Shown: positions 34,480 through 45,999 of the stretch, in pieces
How the letters are laid out: every line of letters begins with the position of its first letter
How positions within the stretch are numbered: the first letter of the stretch is position 1
Assembly (NCBI GenBank): GCA_035610365.1
Contig: CM069439.1
Span: 23,883,533 to 23,947,532 of the forward strand
Reading direction: 5' to 3'
Source of the DNA: Aquatica leii
Lineage: Eukaryota > Arthropoda > Insecta > Coleoptera > Lampyridae
Length of the DNA: 64,000 nucleotides
Notes under the pieces: model-generated
Database searches by the model: none
Told to the model about the DNA's origin: nothing
What the model saw: only the letters and a program-made list of their open reading frames with translations
Program-made: the position numbers and the translations under genes

Positions 34480-35035
34480 TTTTAAGCCCCGTTCTATATT
34501 AACACTTTTTGCAAAATTCTCAAAAGTTATAAAATTTACAAACTTTACAAAACTAATGTTGTCGTCTTCCTTAGAAAACTGAAACTGAAGCAACGCATCC
34601 TGGAAAGCCGTTATATAGTATGTATAAAGCAGACAACGATTCTAGCCAAATCTTGTAACTTCTGACCCAGATAATATAGAGCTGCAATCAAAATCATAAA
34701 GTATGAAAACTTCAATAAATATAATAGCATCGGTTTTCGCGCATCGCCTTGCACCAGCATGGAAAAACGTGATACGAGAAAAAATATGTTTCGGGGAAAA
34801 ACTGATGAACCGAAACCGTCACAAACGGCTAACCTGAACAGCAGTTTCAGTTTACTAAAGAAGATAGCAACATAATTCTCGAAACGTCAAATTTAATTAG
34901 TTAGTAGACAGCAGTTTCAGAACATCACCCTCGAAACGTCAATTTTAAATCATTTTGCAAGTTTGTAAGTTTTGTAAATTTTGTAAAAAGTGTATAGAAA
35001 GCGGTACAAAAAACGAAAATTTCAAATTTGCATAA
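34480..35035. mobile_element. Inverted-repeat element with hammerhead-like tandem motifs
   Basis: Two imperfect inverted arms enclose about 250 bp. Left arm words (AACACTTTTTGCAAAATT, AAATTTACAAACTTTACAAA) recur as reverse complement on the right (TTTGTAAATTTTGTAAAAAG, 34,970-34,995). The right arm holds a short tandem duplication: CAGCAGTTTCAG followed by CTCGAAACGTCAA, at 34,839-34,887 and again at 34,909-34,943. GAAACGTC after an AAGA or CATC segment is typical of PLE terminal regions with hammerhead motifs. No coding frame. Could be a solo or non-autonomous PLE terminus in inverted arrangement. Confidence 0.5.
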
Positions 35036-35790
35036 AATTTTTTTGTAACGGATAAGGTTTTTGTCTAATACAAAATTAAAAAGTTCATACTATACTGTAG
35101 TATTTTAAGTGCTTAGTTTTGTTGCATTTACTTAGATGTATTAAACTAAATGAAAACGTAGATTTTAACGATTTTCTGCTATATTTTGCGTGAGTAAGAT
35201 CTCGCTTTAGTGTCCAGCAATATTTTTATTCCATTTTCTCTAATAACGTTTTTCTATTGTTAAAATATCTTGGTGGAATCGCCCATCGTGGTCGTCGCTC
35301 ACAGCGCTGAGATTTTCCGGAAAGAAGTTCATGTATAATTTCAGAAAATGTATTTTTTTTAACATATTACATTCCAGAGCTTTATAGTTTTGAAGCTCTT
35401 CATAATAATCAGCTTTTTCAACCTTATTCTGACTTTCCTTAATAGTCCTTTATAAGCTCCCTTATTTGTGGACCTTGAAACATACCTTTTTTTAATTTTA
35501 ACCTCACCGATCCTAAGGAGCTTGTTCTTTAAGTACAGAAAATTAGAACAATTTGTATCCATCGCCTTAACAAAAAATTTCTTTAAACCGAGTGCGATGT
35601 TCAAGGGGTGAACATATACGTGTTAAGAATTTCAAATCGTAGCACATATTCCAATAATGTTGTTGGTATTGCATCTTCGATAGAAGAATATTCATGTTAT
35701 CATACGTCTCTTTCATAAAGGCTAAATAGGCAGCAGGAATCGAAGGTATCTATTGATGATAAAAATAAACCTCCTAAAATGCGTGATAAG

Positions 35791-35840
35791 AACCGTGTTA
35801 CATCCTTCTGGTACAAGAACCAGAAAGATTTAACACGGTT
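35791..35840. repeat. 50-bp near-perfect hairpin
   Basis: Outer arms AACCGTGTTA (35,791-35,800) and TAACACGGTT (35,831-35,840) pair perfectly. The pairing continues inward with two mismatches, through CTTCTGGT and ACCAGAAAG, to a loop of about 6 nt. It lies inside the Q coding region. Confidence 0.85.
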
Positions 35841-36020
35841 TCTGTCATGACAATCTCCTAACTCACTCAACAATAAATCAATATCAGTACAATATACTAC
35901 CTTCTCCGAAAAACACAAGTTCGAAGTCTTGTTCCGGTACGATAAGGAAATTACAGTTACAGACGCAAACAGTTCTTCCTGATTCTTTGACAAGTTTAGA
36001 TCACGAACTAGATCATTGAA

Positions 36021-36028
36021 TTTTGACC
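36021..36028. repeat. hAT target site duplication, left
   Basis: ATTTTGAC, seven of eight bases identical to ATTTAGAC at 40,288-40,295. Eight bases is the standard hAT duplication length. Confidence 0.8.
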
Positions 36029-36818
36029 AGTCGTCCCAACGGACTCCCAGGGATCCCCAGAATCATTCAGGAGATCCGTGAAAAATTAAAATTGATTTAG
36101 GAGTCCCTAAACAACGTAAAGGAGTCCGCGCAAGGTTTAATAAAAAATAAAAAAATTGTGACGCATTTTTATTAATATGGAAGTTAAAATAAATGACAAT
36201 GAATAAATTATTGACGATTTTTACGTACTAAGTAAAATATAAATATAGTCAGACACTAATCTATAATATGAACTATAAAAAGAGTCGTGCATCTAATCAA
36301 CAATTTAGTTCTGTGTTATGCGTGATGTGAAGTGCACACAACAAATTTTCTTAGTCTTGGACAAAAAGAAGTAAAATCTTTTGTATTGTTACGCAGATAG
36401 CGTACTTTAGGTACATAGGTATATTTGAAAAACATTGATATCTATTTTTAAATTAAATTTATTTAAGCAAAGTTATACTCTTGCTTAAGCTGATTAAAAA
36501 TTATATATCATAGTTGTCAGTACAGTAATCCCTTAACATCCATTAAATATTTTTTTTTATTAAAAACTTAAAAAAGAATTGTAAGTTTTTCTAACATAAA
36601 TGTGTTTCTAAAGAACATATTATTAATGATTCTGCAAAAGAAGTTAGACATACTGGGTGTTATAAATTTAATATAATGCTAAATGTTATAGTTCACTGTT
36701 TTATGTTTTTGTTTACTTCCGCGAATAACCAAATCCGCGTTTGGAATTACTGTATATTACTATATTATTATATTCTGTTGCTAATTAATTTTTGAATTAT
36801 TGAATTAAATAGTATAGA

Positions 36819-37976
36819 ATGAGACATTTACATGAAATTTTATCTCAAATTACAATATACAATGTTGAATATATGAAATACGACTTTATTCCGTCACCAG
36901 GAAATAGTACTTTACCTATGCGTCTTCTATGTAATAAAACGTTGTCTAACGATTCAACGAAACCTTCTATGCTTAAGCAACATTTAATAAAAATCCATAG
37001 TGACAAAAAAGATAAAGATTTAACGTTTTTTCAAACAATCACAGAAAAATATTTAAAAACACTGACATTGCTAGACCTCCTAAGGACAAAATCTAAGAGA
37101 GATGACAATTGACTGTGTGATTCTTATAATACTTCTTGATGATTGCGAAGTCCGGAAAGCCGCACACTATTGGTGAGTAACTTATTCTACCAGCTGTAAG
37201 TGTGGTAATATGCACCGTGTTGCACAAACCACCTTTCGATATTATAAAAAGAATTCCACTGAGTAATAATACTGCACGAAGAAGGATCGACAAATGACTC
37301 AGTGTGTAGAAAACTCTCTATGTGGCTACTTAGAAACATCTGAATTATCTATACAGCTTGACGAGTCAACATTTCCAGGAAATGAAGCTTTACTTTTATA
37401 TTATGTGAGATTTCTAAAAATAATATCACGGTTACTACTAACGGTGCTCCGGCAATGGTAGAACGACACCGATGCTTTCTGCCGTACTTAAAACAAGCTA
37501 TACCAAATGTATTATCGGTACATGGTGTCATTCATCGACATCATTTGGTTGCAAAAAACCTTAGGGAACGTTTGCATGAATCACTACATTATGACATTAG
37601 AGTAATTAATAAAATCAAAAGGAATGCCTTAAATGAGATTATTTGCTCAACTTTGTAAACTGGTAATGACTGCTTTTTACTCCTTAACTCAGAAGTACGT
37701 TGGTTATATAAAAGTGCATGTTTGGATCGCTTCTATTTGCTCTTTGATTTAGTGTTGGAATTTGTGGAGAGTAAAGACAATGATTTTTGGCACAATTTAA
37801 TTATCTCAAAAATGACATTGCTTATATGACTGATTTATTTGCCATATTAAACGAGACCAATTTGAAATTACAAGGTGACACGATAAATTTAATCAATGCT
37901 TGGGAAGAGGAGAATGTTCTCAGTTTCAAAATTATTCAATATTGCAAAATAAAGATGCTTATTAACAACACTTAAT
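36819..37976 (+). pseudogene. hAT transposase (ZBED5/SCAND3-like), N-terminal and core
   Basis: The BED-type finger reads FIPSPGNSTLPMRLLCNKTL, then HLIKIHSDKKDKDL; where relatives have a first zinc-binding Cys this copy has Arg (PMRLLC). A shifted stretch (GKPHTI, ILPAV-like) follows. The core shows IQLDESTFPGNEALLL near 37,350 (first catalytic Asp), then after a deletion NGAPAMVERHRCFLPYLKQA (37,440), where the usual TDGAPAM has become TNGAPAM. VHGVIHRHHLVAKNLRERLH, VINKIKRNALNEI, NDIAYMTDLFAILNETN and LKLQGDTINLIN take it to about 37,976, where the next insert begins. Confidence 0.88.
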
Positions 37977-39844
37977 GGCGCTTCATTCGGACCTTAACCA
38001 AAGGTTGTTACGGTCGAAATTTTCATTGCGTACGCCTATGTATTCCGACGTGAAATTAGTTTACGGTTTGGACGCCCCCTACCGATCTTTTACGCGTGAC
38101 TGTCATTTACGACGAGTTCTTCAATTTGAAAACTGCATAAAATGGCCGGTGAATTGGCGATTGAACGTTTCTAAACTTATCCACCGTCATGGGGACCAAT
38201 CTATAAGTGTATTACACTTATAATTCGTTTGCGTCGTCACCGGGTAAGATAATAACTGTCATTTATCAAAACTCTGTTGTAATTTCTCGTAATTTGATAG
38301 CCGTTCCGCCACGTGCGAGCAATTGTTCCTAGTCGTTAACTATTGATGAAGAATCAATTTCGGATAACAAATGAATATAATCTGGGGCATAAAACATAAG
38401 GCAAAAATCTAATGTACCGAAGTTAACTAAAAATTGTCGAGATTCTACTCAGGCGGCAGATACCTGCGTAATCACTGTTTTCGTCGGGGTATAACAGCAC
38501 ACGACGACCGGTTCGGCCTTGTGTATTTGTGTTAAATATAACTAATCATTTTGTAGATTTCACTTTCGTGAGGAATTAGTTTGACACGATTTGCTATCTC
38601 AGGGTGTTTAGAGGATATCTTGCCGAGGAAAGTACTTTCGTCGCGCAAGGGAAAGTTCCTGTGTTTTTGGTAAGTGATTTTATGTTTCTTTCGTTGTCAA
38701 ACGGGGTCACTCACAAAACTGTTGCTAATAATAATTCCGTAACGATTAACGTAAGAGTATTACCATTTAGGTAATAAGTTTGCTTGCTCTGTGTTACGTC
38801 TGCTGTGTACTACCCATAATTATTAGGATAATTGAATGTTAATGCCATAATTGTTATCACTGTTTTATTGTCAGTAATGCTATATTACTAATTTTCTTTG
38901 TGGATTTCGCATATTGTATACAAACGATATTTACTACGAACTATTCTTCGCTACTTATTTCATTGTGCTTTATTGATGTGATGTGTGCTGCCGATACTAC
39001 AGGCATTTAGTTAGAAAATTGATGATGTACTTCTTAATCAAAGTGTACGCTAATTATTAATGCGAATCGTTACTCATTGTAGAATTTAAGATTAACGTAT
39101 AAGCAAACTGTGATAGGTATTAATTCTGCCTCGAAAATATTAACGCTCATATCTTCTATTATTATTCCAACGTTAAACCATTAAATCGATTATACTTGTT
39201 AATCTTGCTTTTTATCTTCCCTGCTCCTGTGATTATCGTTACCTACTAATTACTTCTGGATACTCGAACAGCCGAGTATAAGGATTACGAACCTAACATC
39301 GTGTTACAAGTTTAGTCCGTTCTGTCCTGAGCAAGATAGAAAATTACTTTGGGATAAGCTCTGGCGCCCTGCAACATCTTTTCCGTATTTAGTGTGGACC
39401 TCCCCTCTCTCCGAATATTGTGAGTTGGCCGTGCAGGTTCGTAAAATACCAAAAGCTTGTAACAAGGTTTGAAGGCATTCTTCACATCCCAATAACTTTA
39501 ATCGTGATCATGGTTTCGAGCTATCCCCTCTTTGGTTCCCGGTCATTAGTCCTTTATCGAAAACACGCCCTCGTTCAACCGTAACCCAATCAGAGTCGAG
39601 CATAACTAGCCGTGACGATACTTCTTCTTTATATTTCTTTCTTACCTTTTCTGAGTTTAGAATCTGGCTTGGTTCACAAGTTGATTACCTTACTTTTGAG
39701 TGTTTAGTTAGATTTCGGTTGCTTGTTTGAGTTTTTCGATTTCTCTCACGCCCTGATGAAGCCCCTTACAAAAGTGGGCAAAACGTTGGCAACTTCGGTT
39801 ACAACATTGATACGGTCCAAGCCCGGAAAACGTTCTTATCTTAG
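37977..39844. mobile_element. Insert within the hAT, possible PLE-derived
   Basis: About 1.86 kb of sequence with no hAT similarity and a more balanced base composition than its surroundings. Two open frames (37,975-38,223 and 39,723-39,968) are unrecognised. Near the right end, 39,753-39,785 has a hammerhead-like layout: CTGATGA, stem II GCCC/GGGC, then AAAACGTTGGC. The G of the GAAA core strand is missing, so it could not be active as it stands. Together with the similar motifs in PLEs this suggests a PLE terminus. No target duplication was found, and the exact borders are uncertain by tens of bases. Confidence 0.45.
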
Positions 39845-40020
39845 TATAGACTCCGGCCGTGGAAGCCTTCGCTATTACATGCTGTTGATTGCTTTTTCGT
39901 CTTCCTATTTGGTAGAACGCGAATTTAATGCCGTTATGAGTCTCCTCACAAAAAAAGAAACCGACTAGAAATCAATATTCGTGGAAATTTGCGGTTGTTA
40001 CTCATGAACTCACTTGAGCC
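39845..40020 (+). pseudogene. hAT transposase, C-terminal dimerisation block
   Basis: LRYYMLLIAFSSSYLVEREF, then NAVMSLLTKKETD and relics of RLEI...GDLRLLLT, matching the family's LLIAFPTSYLVERGFSAVxxLLTKxRNRL block. The same gene as 36,819-37,976; the section between them was partly deleted as well as interrupted. Confidence 0.85.
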
Positions 40021-40287
40021 GAACTTAAACACACTAAAACATCCCATCACGTTCATCCAAGTCATTAAAAAATTTTATATTTTAAAACAAAAGTTATAAT
40101 TTCAATAAATACTTCTTCAACAAAATGTTTTAATTATATTTTAGTTTTGCGTGATCATTTACCATTCAAGACATCAAACTTAAATTTGTAATTTTTCTAT
40201 TATGCTTTTATGTAATTTTTCAGGGGTCCGTGGGCAAGTTTTGACTATGAAAAAGGGCTCGTGAGCCAAAAGATTTTCGGACTACTG

Positions 40288-40295
40288 ATTTAGAC
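40288..40295. repeat. hAT target site duplication, right
   Basis: ATTTAGAC, partner of 36,021-36,028. Confidence 0.8.
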
Positions 40296-40680
40296 TGATT
40301 CATTCTATTAAGTTCTGCAAACGTCCCACCAACATCTGGGTTCTTAATGTTGTCTTTTCTTGGACTTAATTGTAAATTTTCATCGCCAGAGTTTTCTGAA
40401 TGTAAACATCAATTTTCAGGAAGTGCTGGGATCGAAAGATCGTCACTGTGAAGAACAGGCCCGATAACTGTCAGATCAGACAGAATAGTACCTGAGTTAG
40501 ATAATTTTAGTCTCGCAAAAAACTCAAAGTAACTGTGGGACCAAACGATAAACGTGCAGTGAATATATCAAACAAAACTTTTTGTTTCAGCAAAAAAATC
40601 CATAGTTTCTTCTTCAAAATAGACACAGCAGAAAATAAAGGAAAACCTTCTTAAAATCTGTAAAATGACAGAGGCAACGT
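40296..40680 (-). pseudogene. Family Q transposase-like gene, copy 2, N-terminal part
   Basis: Read leftwards: TVIGPVLHSDDLSIPALPEN (compare VLRSVPHNDTLPIPEPPN in the copy at 59 kb), an acidic linker, then FAELNRMNQSK at the hAT junction. Upstream of about 40,540 only faint matches to the Cys-rich N-terminus can be traced. Terminal inverted repeats like those of the 59-kb copy were not seen for this copy. Confidence 0.7.
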
Positions 40681-40689
40681 ATGGAGCAG

Positions 40690-43269
40690 AATCTTAAGAA
40701 ATTCCAAGAGTGGGACACCGTATGTATATTTCATTTTAGTTATCATATACCGATGATTACACTAAAAGAAAACAAGACTAATATATAATACAATTGTCCA
40801 TTCTGGATAATTATCACACAAGCTGAGCTATCGTCACACTTCGCAGTGGACATTTTCAGAGGCCGGAATAACGAAAAAAATAATATAAAATATTGTTAAA
40901 AATATGTACTTTTTTACTTAGTGCATTTCCTTTCTCCTCTAGAGAAAAAATACATGACTATTTCAGAATGTACATAATTGTTTTATAAATTTGAAATTTG
41001 ACATTAACATCAACGACGAAAGAAGTTTCACTTCCCCCACAAGCTTATGTGAATGAAGCTCATAAGTTAATTTTTTTTTATTAGTTTAAAGCATAATTTT
41101 GCTTATGCATGTATGTAGAAATTGAGTAACATGAGTTAGAATACGTACTGTTTTGTAAATAATATCCAAATGTAATACTTAATTCTGAAGTTAGAGAATT
41201 ATATTGATAGATAACAATGTTTGTAGTAATGGACCAAATCTGTCAGAGAGAAATAAATTGGACTATTAAGCATTGTTGGAATGAATTTAAAAGATTTACC
41301 ACAATCGTTACAACTAAGAATTGCAGCAAGAGTGGACGAGAAATTGTTTGATAATGTGATACGCTGCATGTTGCCCTATTATAGAATTATAATAACGATT
41401 TGTGTGAATTCGTTGCCAATCACACATTTATTCAATAAAAATATTTTATGAGTGAATTCCTTTTTTTGTTTCAGAACTTTTCAAAAGATCTAATTAATCT
41501 TATCGAGCTATAACGGCAACGCATTTAGTCATTCGACGTGGGTTTTTTCAACAGATCTTACAAAATCTGTAGTAATGAGAAACTGAAATAAAATCGTTTA
41601 AATTAACGTTAAATACATGTCAAGAAAATGGCAAAAAGTAATTGAGATTAGTTTTTTTTTGGAGTTAAAGAAGCTTAATCCAAAATTACTCATTGATTAA
41701 ATTTGGATTTAAGTGCATATTCTAAGAATAATTGAGCGGATGACTAGTAACAAAAATTCCTCAATCTTGAGTGTAATTTGTTTTGCTGGTTTGTAAGGAG
41801 ATGTTTCCGACACACAGTAGATAACTGTGGTTTTATACGGTTTGTTTGTAATTACAGACGCTAAGATAAATTTATTCTATCCATAGATGTAAGCGTTTCA
41901 TAGTCGGGAAGGAATACCCTTAAGTTTTTATTTTAATCTTTAATTAATTTAGTATTTTAATGTTATAAGTTATATTAAGAGGAAAATATCCATAGATGAA
42001 GTACTTATTCATGCTGGGGCGTTTTCTTACTAGCTTGTTTGACCATTAATTTCAAGATTCCAGAATTAATAGTGTCTAGTGTTGATGTCTCATAGTATAA
42101 AAGCAAATCGAATTTAAGTCTTAAGATGTAATTTTCGTTCATTTAGCATCTCTCACAAAACGCTGTAGCGACTTATCATTTCGTGTAAGATTAAAAAACA
42201 GCAAGCCACACAAATTTCTTAGCTATTTTCATTAATTAAAGTGTAGGTGAGTAATTATGCGTTGCTCTTTTCAAAGTGTGCTGCAGAAAGCAACATTTAA
42301 TTAAATATCTTGTAATGAGCTGGTTTGTCAAAGTCATTTAACTCTTGAATATCGGAAACGTCTTATTTCAGTATTTAGTTTAAAAGATTCGATAATGTAA
42401 GTAGGTTCTGCTTTAATACAAAACCGCCTATATGATTTTCCGCTAATTATTTTTAAATTAAATATGAATTTACATTGTTCGTAATCAAACTTACGATGAA
42501 TTGCATCGTTTCATTCCAAATTTAACGATTAATAAAGGCGGCATTTAAGTTGCACTCTATTTCGGTTTCATTTTGTATGATTTATGATGCATATAGTTTT
42601 TACACCATTACAGAAACTGCTGTAGACGCCGACACCATTACAAAGGTAAGGAGAATAATAATTAATTTGCTGATCATCAGTCTCGTTAAAAAGAAAAGAT
42701 TGATTGGTAAGACAATATAAAAATGTATTAGGTCGTTTTGTTCAGCTTTTCATGTGTTTATCCTAACAAAGAGTGTAGAACAAAAAACTCGTTTCAAGAT
42801 AACTCCTACGCTTTGCTTTGGTACTTAAATGCGTAGTGGACAAATAATATTTTGTCACAGAAGACCGTAGGTATATTAATCATTATCATCACATTCTAAA
42901 TCTGACACGCATCCACCTTACAAAATAGAAGTTTGATTATTTACTTGTATTATCAATAAAATACAAAATAATTTAAATGAAATCGTTCAAAACAATTAAA
43001 CAAATTTAATAGATTTTAATTGAATTTTAAGTTTTATATGAGTGCCGTACGCATAAAATAAAATTAACAAGTTTTTGATTTGATTGATTTTTGATTCCAT
43101 GGGTTCCATGAAATTAAATTAATATTAAAATCTGTCGTTATTTTTGAGTTGAGCAAAACTACAAATTTAGTACAAATTATGATTCAAATTTATTCACAAC
43201 TAAATCAATTACGGCCATTTGCACCAATATTTTAATGTTATACTTAGTGGAAAGTTACACTTAATTGCC
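40690..43269. other. AT-rich spacer, nothing identified
   Basis: No coding or repeat signal recognised. At 42,617-42,647 a 31-bp stretch lies between TTACAG and GTAAGG splice-like signals (see findings), which is not enough for a gene call. Confidence 0.4.
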
Positions 43270-44918
43270 ATAAAAACAATCGTTACAAAAATTAGCTTGG
43301 CTTAAAACGTAAAAGCTTGACTTGGCTTGATGTTTGTAGATGCAGACTTCGCTTGGTTTTCAAGCTTTTCCAAGCTTTATAAAGAACTGAAGTGAAAGAC
43401 AACGCGTCTGTACGTGGGAGTAATAAAAATACTAAAAAACTGGTGTGGTCACCACACGACTTTCCTATAAAAAAGGGTGGAGGAATGACTACATATTTTT
43501 TTAAGGTTATGTTGCCATAAAACCATTTTGAAGTGATATGTACAGGTTTGTATTGATTTCCTAGCATGCTATAATTTTTTTGAAAATTTTTTCCTCGATT
43601 TTATTAAGATCATATCGACTAACCCTTTTATTTCTGCGCCTCGATATTACTTACCCCTTTAATAAATCAGAAAAAAAAATCGTCGCTGGCAGGATTCGAA
43701 ACTTTATTATATTTGTGAATTCATTTTAAATTACAAATTAAATATCTGATAAACTGTTAATGTTACAATTTTTTTATTTGAATAAATTGTTAGCAAGAAT
43801 TGTCTCTATAAGAAACTGTAAAAATAATTCGAATAATTTACATACGTACAAAATTATATAAGAAAAACTGTTAAAAATGGCGGATACGCTCACTTCCGGT
43901 TTCTTTATCAAACCCATCTTTTGACAGAATCGAGAGAATATAAAAAGCCAGGTCCATACCAAATTTCAAGTTACAAGGACTTTTGGTTCTAAAATTATCG
44001 TAGGTACATCGTTACACACACAGACACCAAAAGTTTTTTTGTCAAAAATACATTTTTCCGATTCAGGAGACTTTGAAACGTAAAATTATGCAAAAAACGT
44101 TTTTGAAAAAAAATTGCGATCGCTATACTTTCCTTATAGAAAAGTAAAAACGTACATGCTTTCAAAATACTTGAATAAATAAATAACATTGCAAAAATAA
44201 TGCTCAATATGCAAAATAACTATTTTTAGAGTACAATGATAAAATTTTTCACTCTAAACAAGCGTATTGTAAAAATTTAGTTAAAAAATTCATGCACAAT
44301 AGATTATTGTTTACATATAGAAGCAAACCCGAAAAGAAAATTGATAACATAAACCGAAAGTATGATTACTATAAACGGTGTTTTTTCTTGTAGTAACATA
44401 CGTTCGGGACGTTCTTTAATAAAGTGATAACGTTGCCCGACTGATAACTTTATCCGTGATTTCAATAAACGGCGTGTACTGTATTTGCAATTAGTTTTAA
44501 ACCGGTTTTGTCTATTTAAATAAGTGAAGATTACCTTTGATTGTTACTATTGTGGTAAATGCTGTGAGATCTGTTTAAAACGTCTTTCCTCGTATTGACA
44601 CTGACCTAACTTAACAAAATGTACTTTATGTACTCGATTACGTTTATCTCCAGTTGTAACCAAAACAAGACTAAATAAACGGCTAAATAAACAAAAAACG
44701 TTGCAATGTAAGAAGTATAAATTGTAAATTCAACTTCCTTAAAACTCAGTTAGACAATTTGCTTAATTTCTTTTTTGAAGTCTTTTATTGACGCTGTTTG
44801 CTGAAGTGATTTGTGTAAATTGTCTTCGATAAACTTTATTTTGGGGTATAAATTCTGCATTAGGATAATATTATTTGGCTTGATTTCAAGTCAAGCTTTT
44901 GAAAACCAAGCGTTAATC
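43270..44918 (+). repeat. Family X dispersed repeat, copy 2 (interrupted)
   Basis: Left end AGCTTGGCTTAAAACG and GACTTGGCTTGATG (43,295-43,335); right end GGCTTGATTTCAAGTC and CAAGCTTTTGAAAACCAAGC (44,877-44,912). The part 44,505-44,875 aligns with 5870-6235, and 44,160-44,500 with 703-885. It is interrupted by the 0.7-kb SINE-like repeat at 43,440-44,139. Confidence 0.7.
43440..44139 (-). repeat. SINE-like dispersed repeat, copy B
   Basis: Second copy of the repeat at 24,290-24,906. Left end TGGTGTGGTCACCACACGAC; right end CGATCGCTATACTTTCCTTA. The B box region here reads GGCAGGATTCGAAACTTT on the plus strand, one change away from the perfect B box of copy A. It also has about 80 bp extra near its left end. 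Confidence 0.7.
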
Positions 44919-45054
44919 ATTAATATATACTCAAATAATTCCCGTTAATATACGTTGACAAAATGATTTTTTGTTTTAATAGGTAAGTGGTGGAAGTTAT
45001 TACAAAACGTCAATGATATAGATTAAAATTTTTTTTTAGTTTTTCACTGAGGTT

Positions 45055-45985
45055 TGAATCTTAATCTGCATAATGCCCAACCCCCAAGCCTTCACTCAAC
45101 TTTCATCTACAATATTTTTTCATCCCGGTGTAAGATTGTGCCTCAAAGACCACTCCTTCTTTGTCTAATGCAGATCTTTGGCTTTACTATTCGATTCACG
45201 TTTTAGTGTACCTAACCTCTGGCCCAACAACATACATAACACTTTTAAATCTCCACATAGTTGTCATTCGTAGTGTTCATATTTAATTTTTCCCGACAAC
45301 TTTAGATTACGTTTCCTTTAAGTGAGTCGAATGAGCAACTGGCACAGATGTGCACTTGTTTCCATTATATAAGAGAACACCTATTAAGCTAGTCTTAGAG
45401 AAGTCGCTAAACAGTCTCCATTCACTAAAAACATTAGCTGCAGGTGCGTGTTAGACCGGAGATATCACTGCAATATATGAGAAGGCCTCCTTGTAAAAAA
45501 GGCTGTAGATGTCTATGTAAAAAATGTACCTAAAGCTCGAAGTCGAGATCCCAAAAGCTCATCAGCATACTTTGGAAAGCTCAAGCCTCGTACTAGATCG
45601 TTGAGTTCGGGTTGAGTGACTTTCTAGAGTATTAAAGTATTTTCTAGTTGATAACATTCTTCATCCGTAATCTCGTAAACATCTGCTTACTGGAAGAAAA
45701 TATAAATTCTATAACTTCTGGTGAAGGCTTTCAAGTCCATGCTGAACCGGTCTTATAACTGATGGTAGATCTGAATATTTGATGTCTTATTTATTTTTTG
45801 AATTGTAACCCAACATTCAGTATGACTTATTGGCTCGCGCCACACCATCAAATTGTCCTTTGTTCCATTTTATAAAATGTTCGACATATGTATGGCATAC
45901 TTTATGTGGTATCTACGATTCAGTGTGATCGCCTAGGTGTATATCAAAGTAAGCATGATACCATAATGTAATTATACCAGTAGAA
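45055..45985 (-). pseudogene. Family Q transposase-like gene, copy 3 (partial)
   Basis: Read leftwards: AYFDIHLGDHTES, VCHTYVEHFIKWNKG (the C..C region), LMVWREPISHTECWVTIQ, then TQPELNDLVRGLSFPKYADE and LLGSRLRALGTFF (45,640-45,560), YCSDISGL, LFSDFSKTSLIGVLLYNGN (45,430-45,370; the FIDSSK block with its Asp), SVPVAHSTHLKET, LCGDLKVLCMLLGQRLG (45,265-45,215) and a faint KKEWSLRHNLTPG. The order is exactly that of the 59-kb copy. Many stops and shifts. The C-terminal third is missing beyond 45,055. Confidence 0.85.
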
Positions 45986-45999
45986 TGCGGTCGACAAGA

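Larger units (their letters stand above)
35160..36028 (-). pseudogene. Family Q transposase-like gene, copy 2, C-terminal part
   Basis: Same protein family as the gene at 59.2-60.9 kb. Read leftwards: FNDLVRDLNLSKNQEELFAS (36,020), YCTDIDLLLSELG, FMKETYDNMNILLSKMQYQQ, CYDLKFL (the CxDLK motif), IALGLKKFFVKAMD, and MNFFPENLSAVSDDHDGRFH (35,330-35,270). The segment that should hold FIDSSK is replaced or scrambled around a 50-bp hairpin (35,791-35,840). Its N-terminal part lies at 40,288-40,680 beyond the hAT insertion. Stops and shifts show it is dead. Confidence 0.85.
36029..40287 (+). mobile_element. hAT-type DNA transposon inserted in family Q copy 2
   Basis: Left end CAGTCGTCCCAACGG (36,029); the right end, reverse-complemented, is CAGTAGTCCGAAAATC (40,287). 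These short inverted ends starting CAGT fit the hAT/Charlie-ZBED group. The flanks carry an 8-bp duplication with one mismatch. When the element and one duplicate are removed, Q reads on in frame (MNQSKFNDLVRDL). Coding relics occupy 36,819-37,976 and 39,845-40,020, and a further insert of about 1.86 kb lies between them. GGATCCCC and GGGGTCC-like words recur near the two ends. Confidence 0.85.

Noticed and set aside
37977-39844. Target site duplication for the insert within the hAT
   Set aside because: No convincing direct repeat at the two borders; part of the hAT gene seems to have been deleted there as well, so the borders are unclear.
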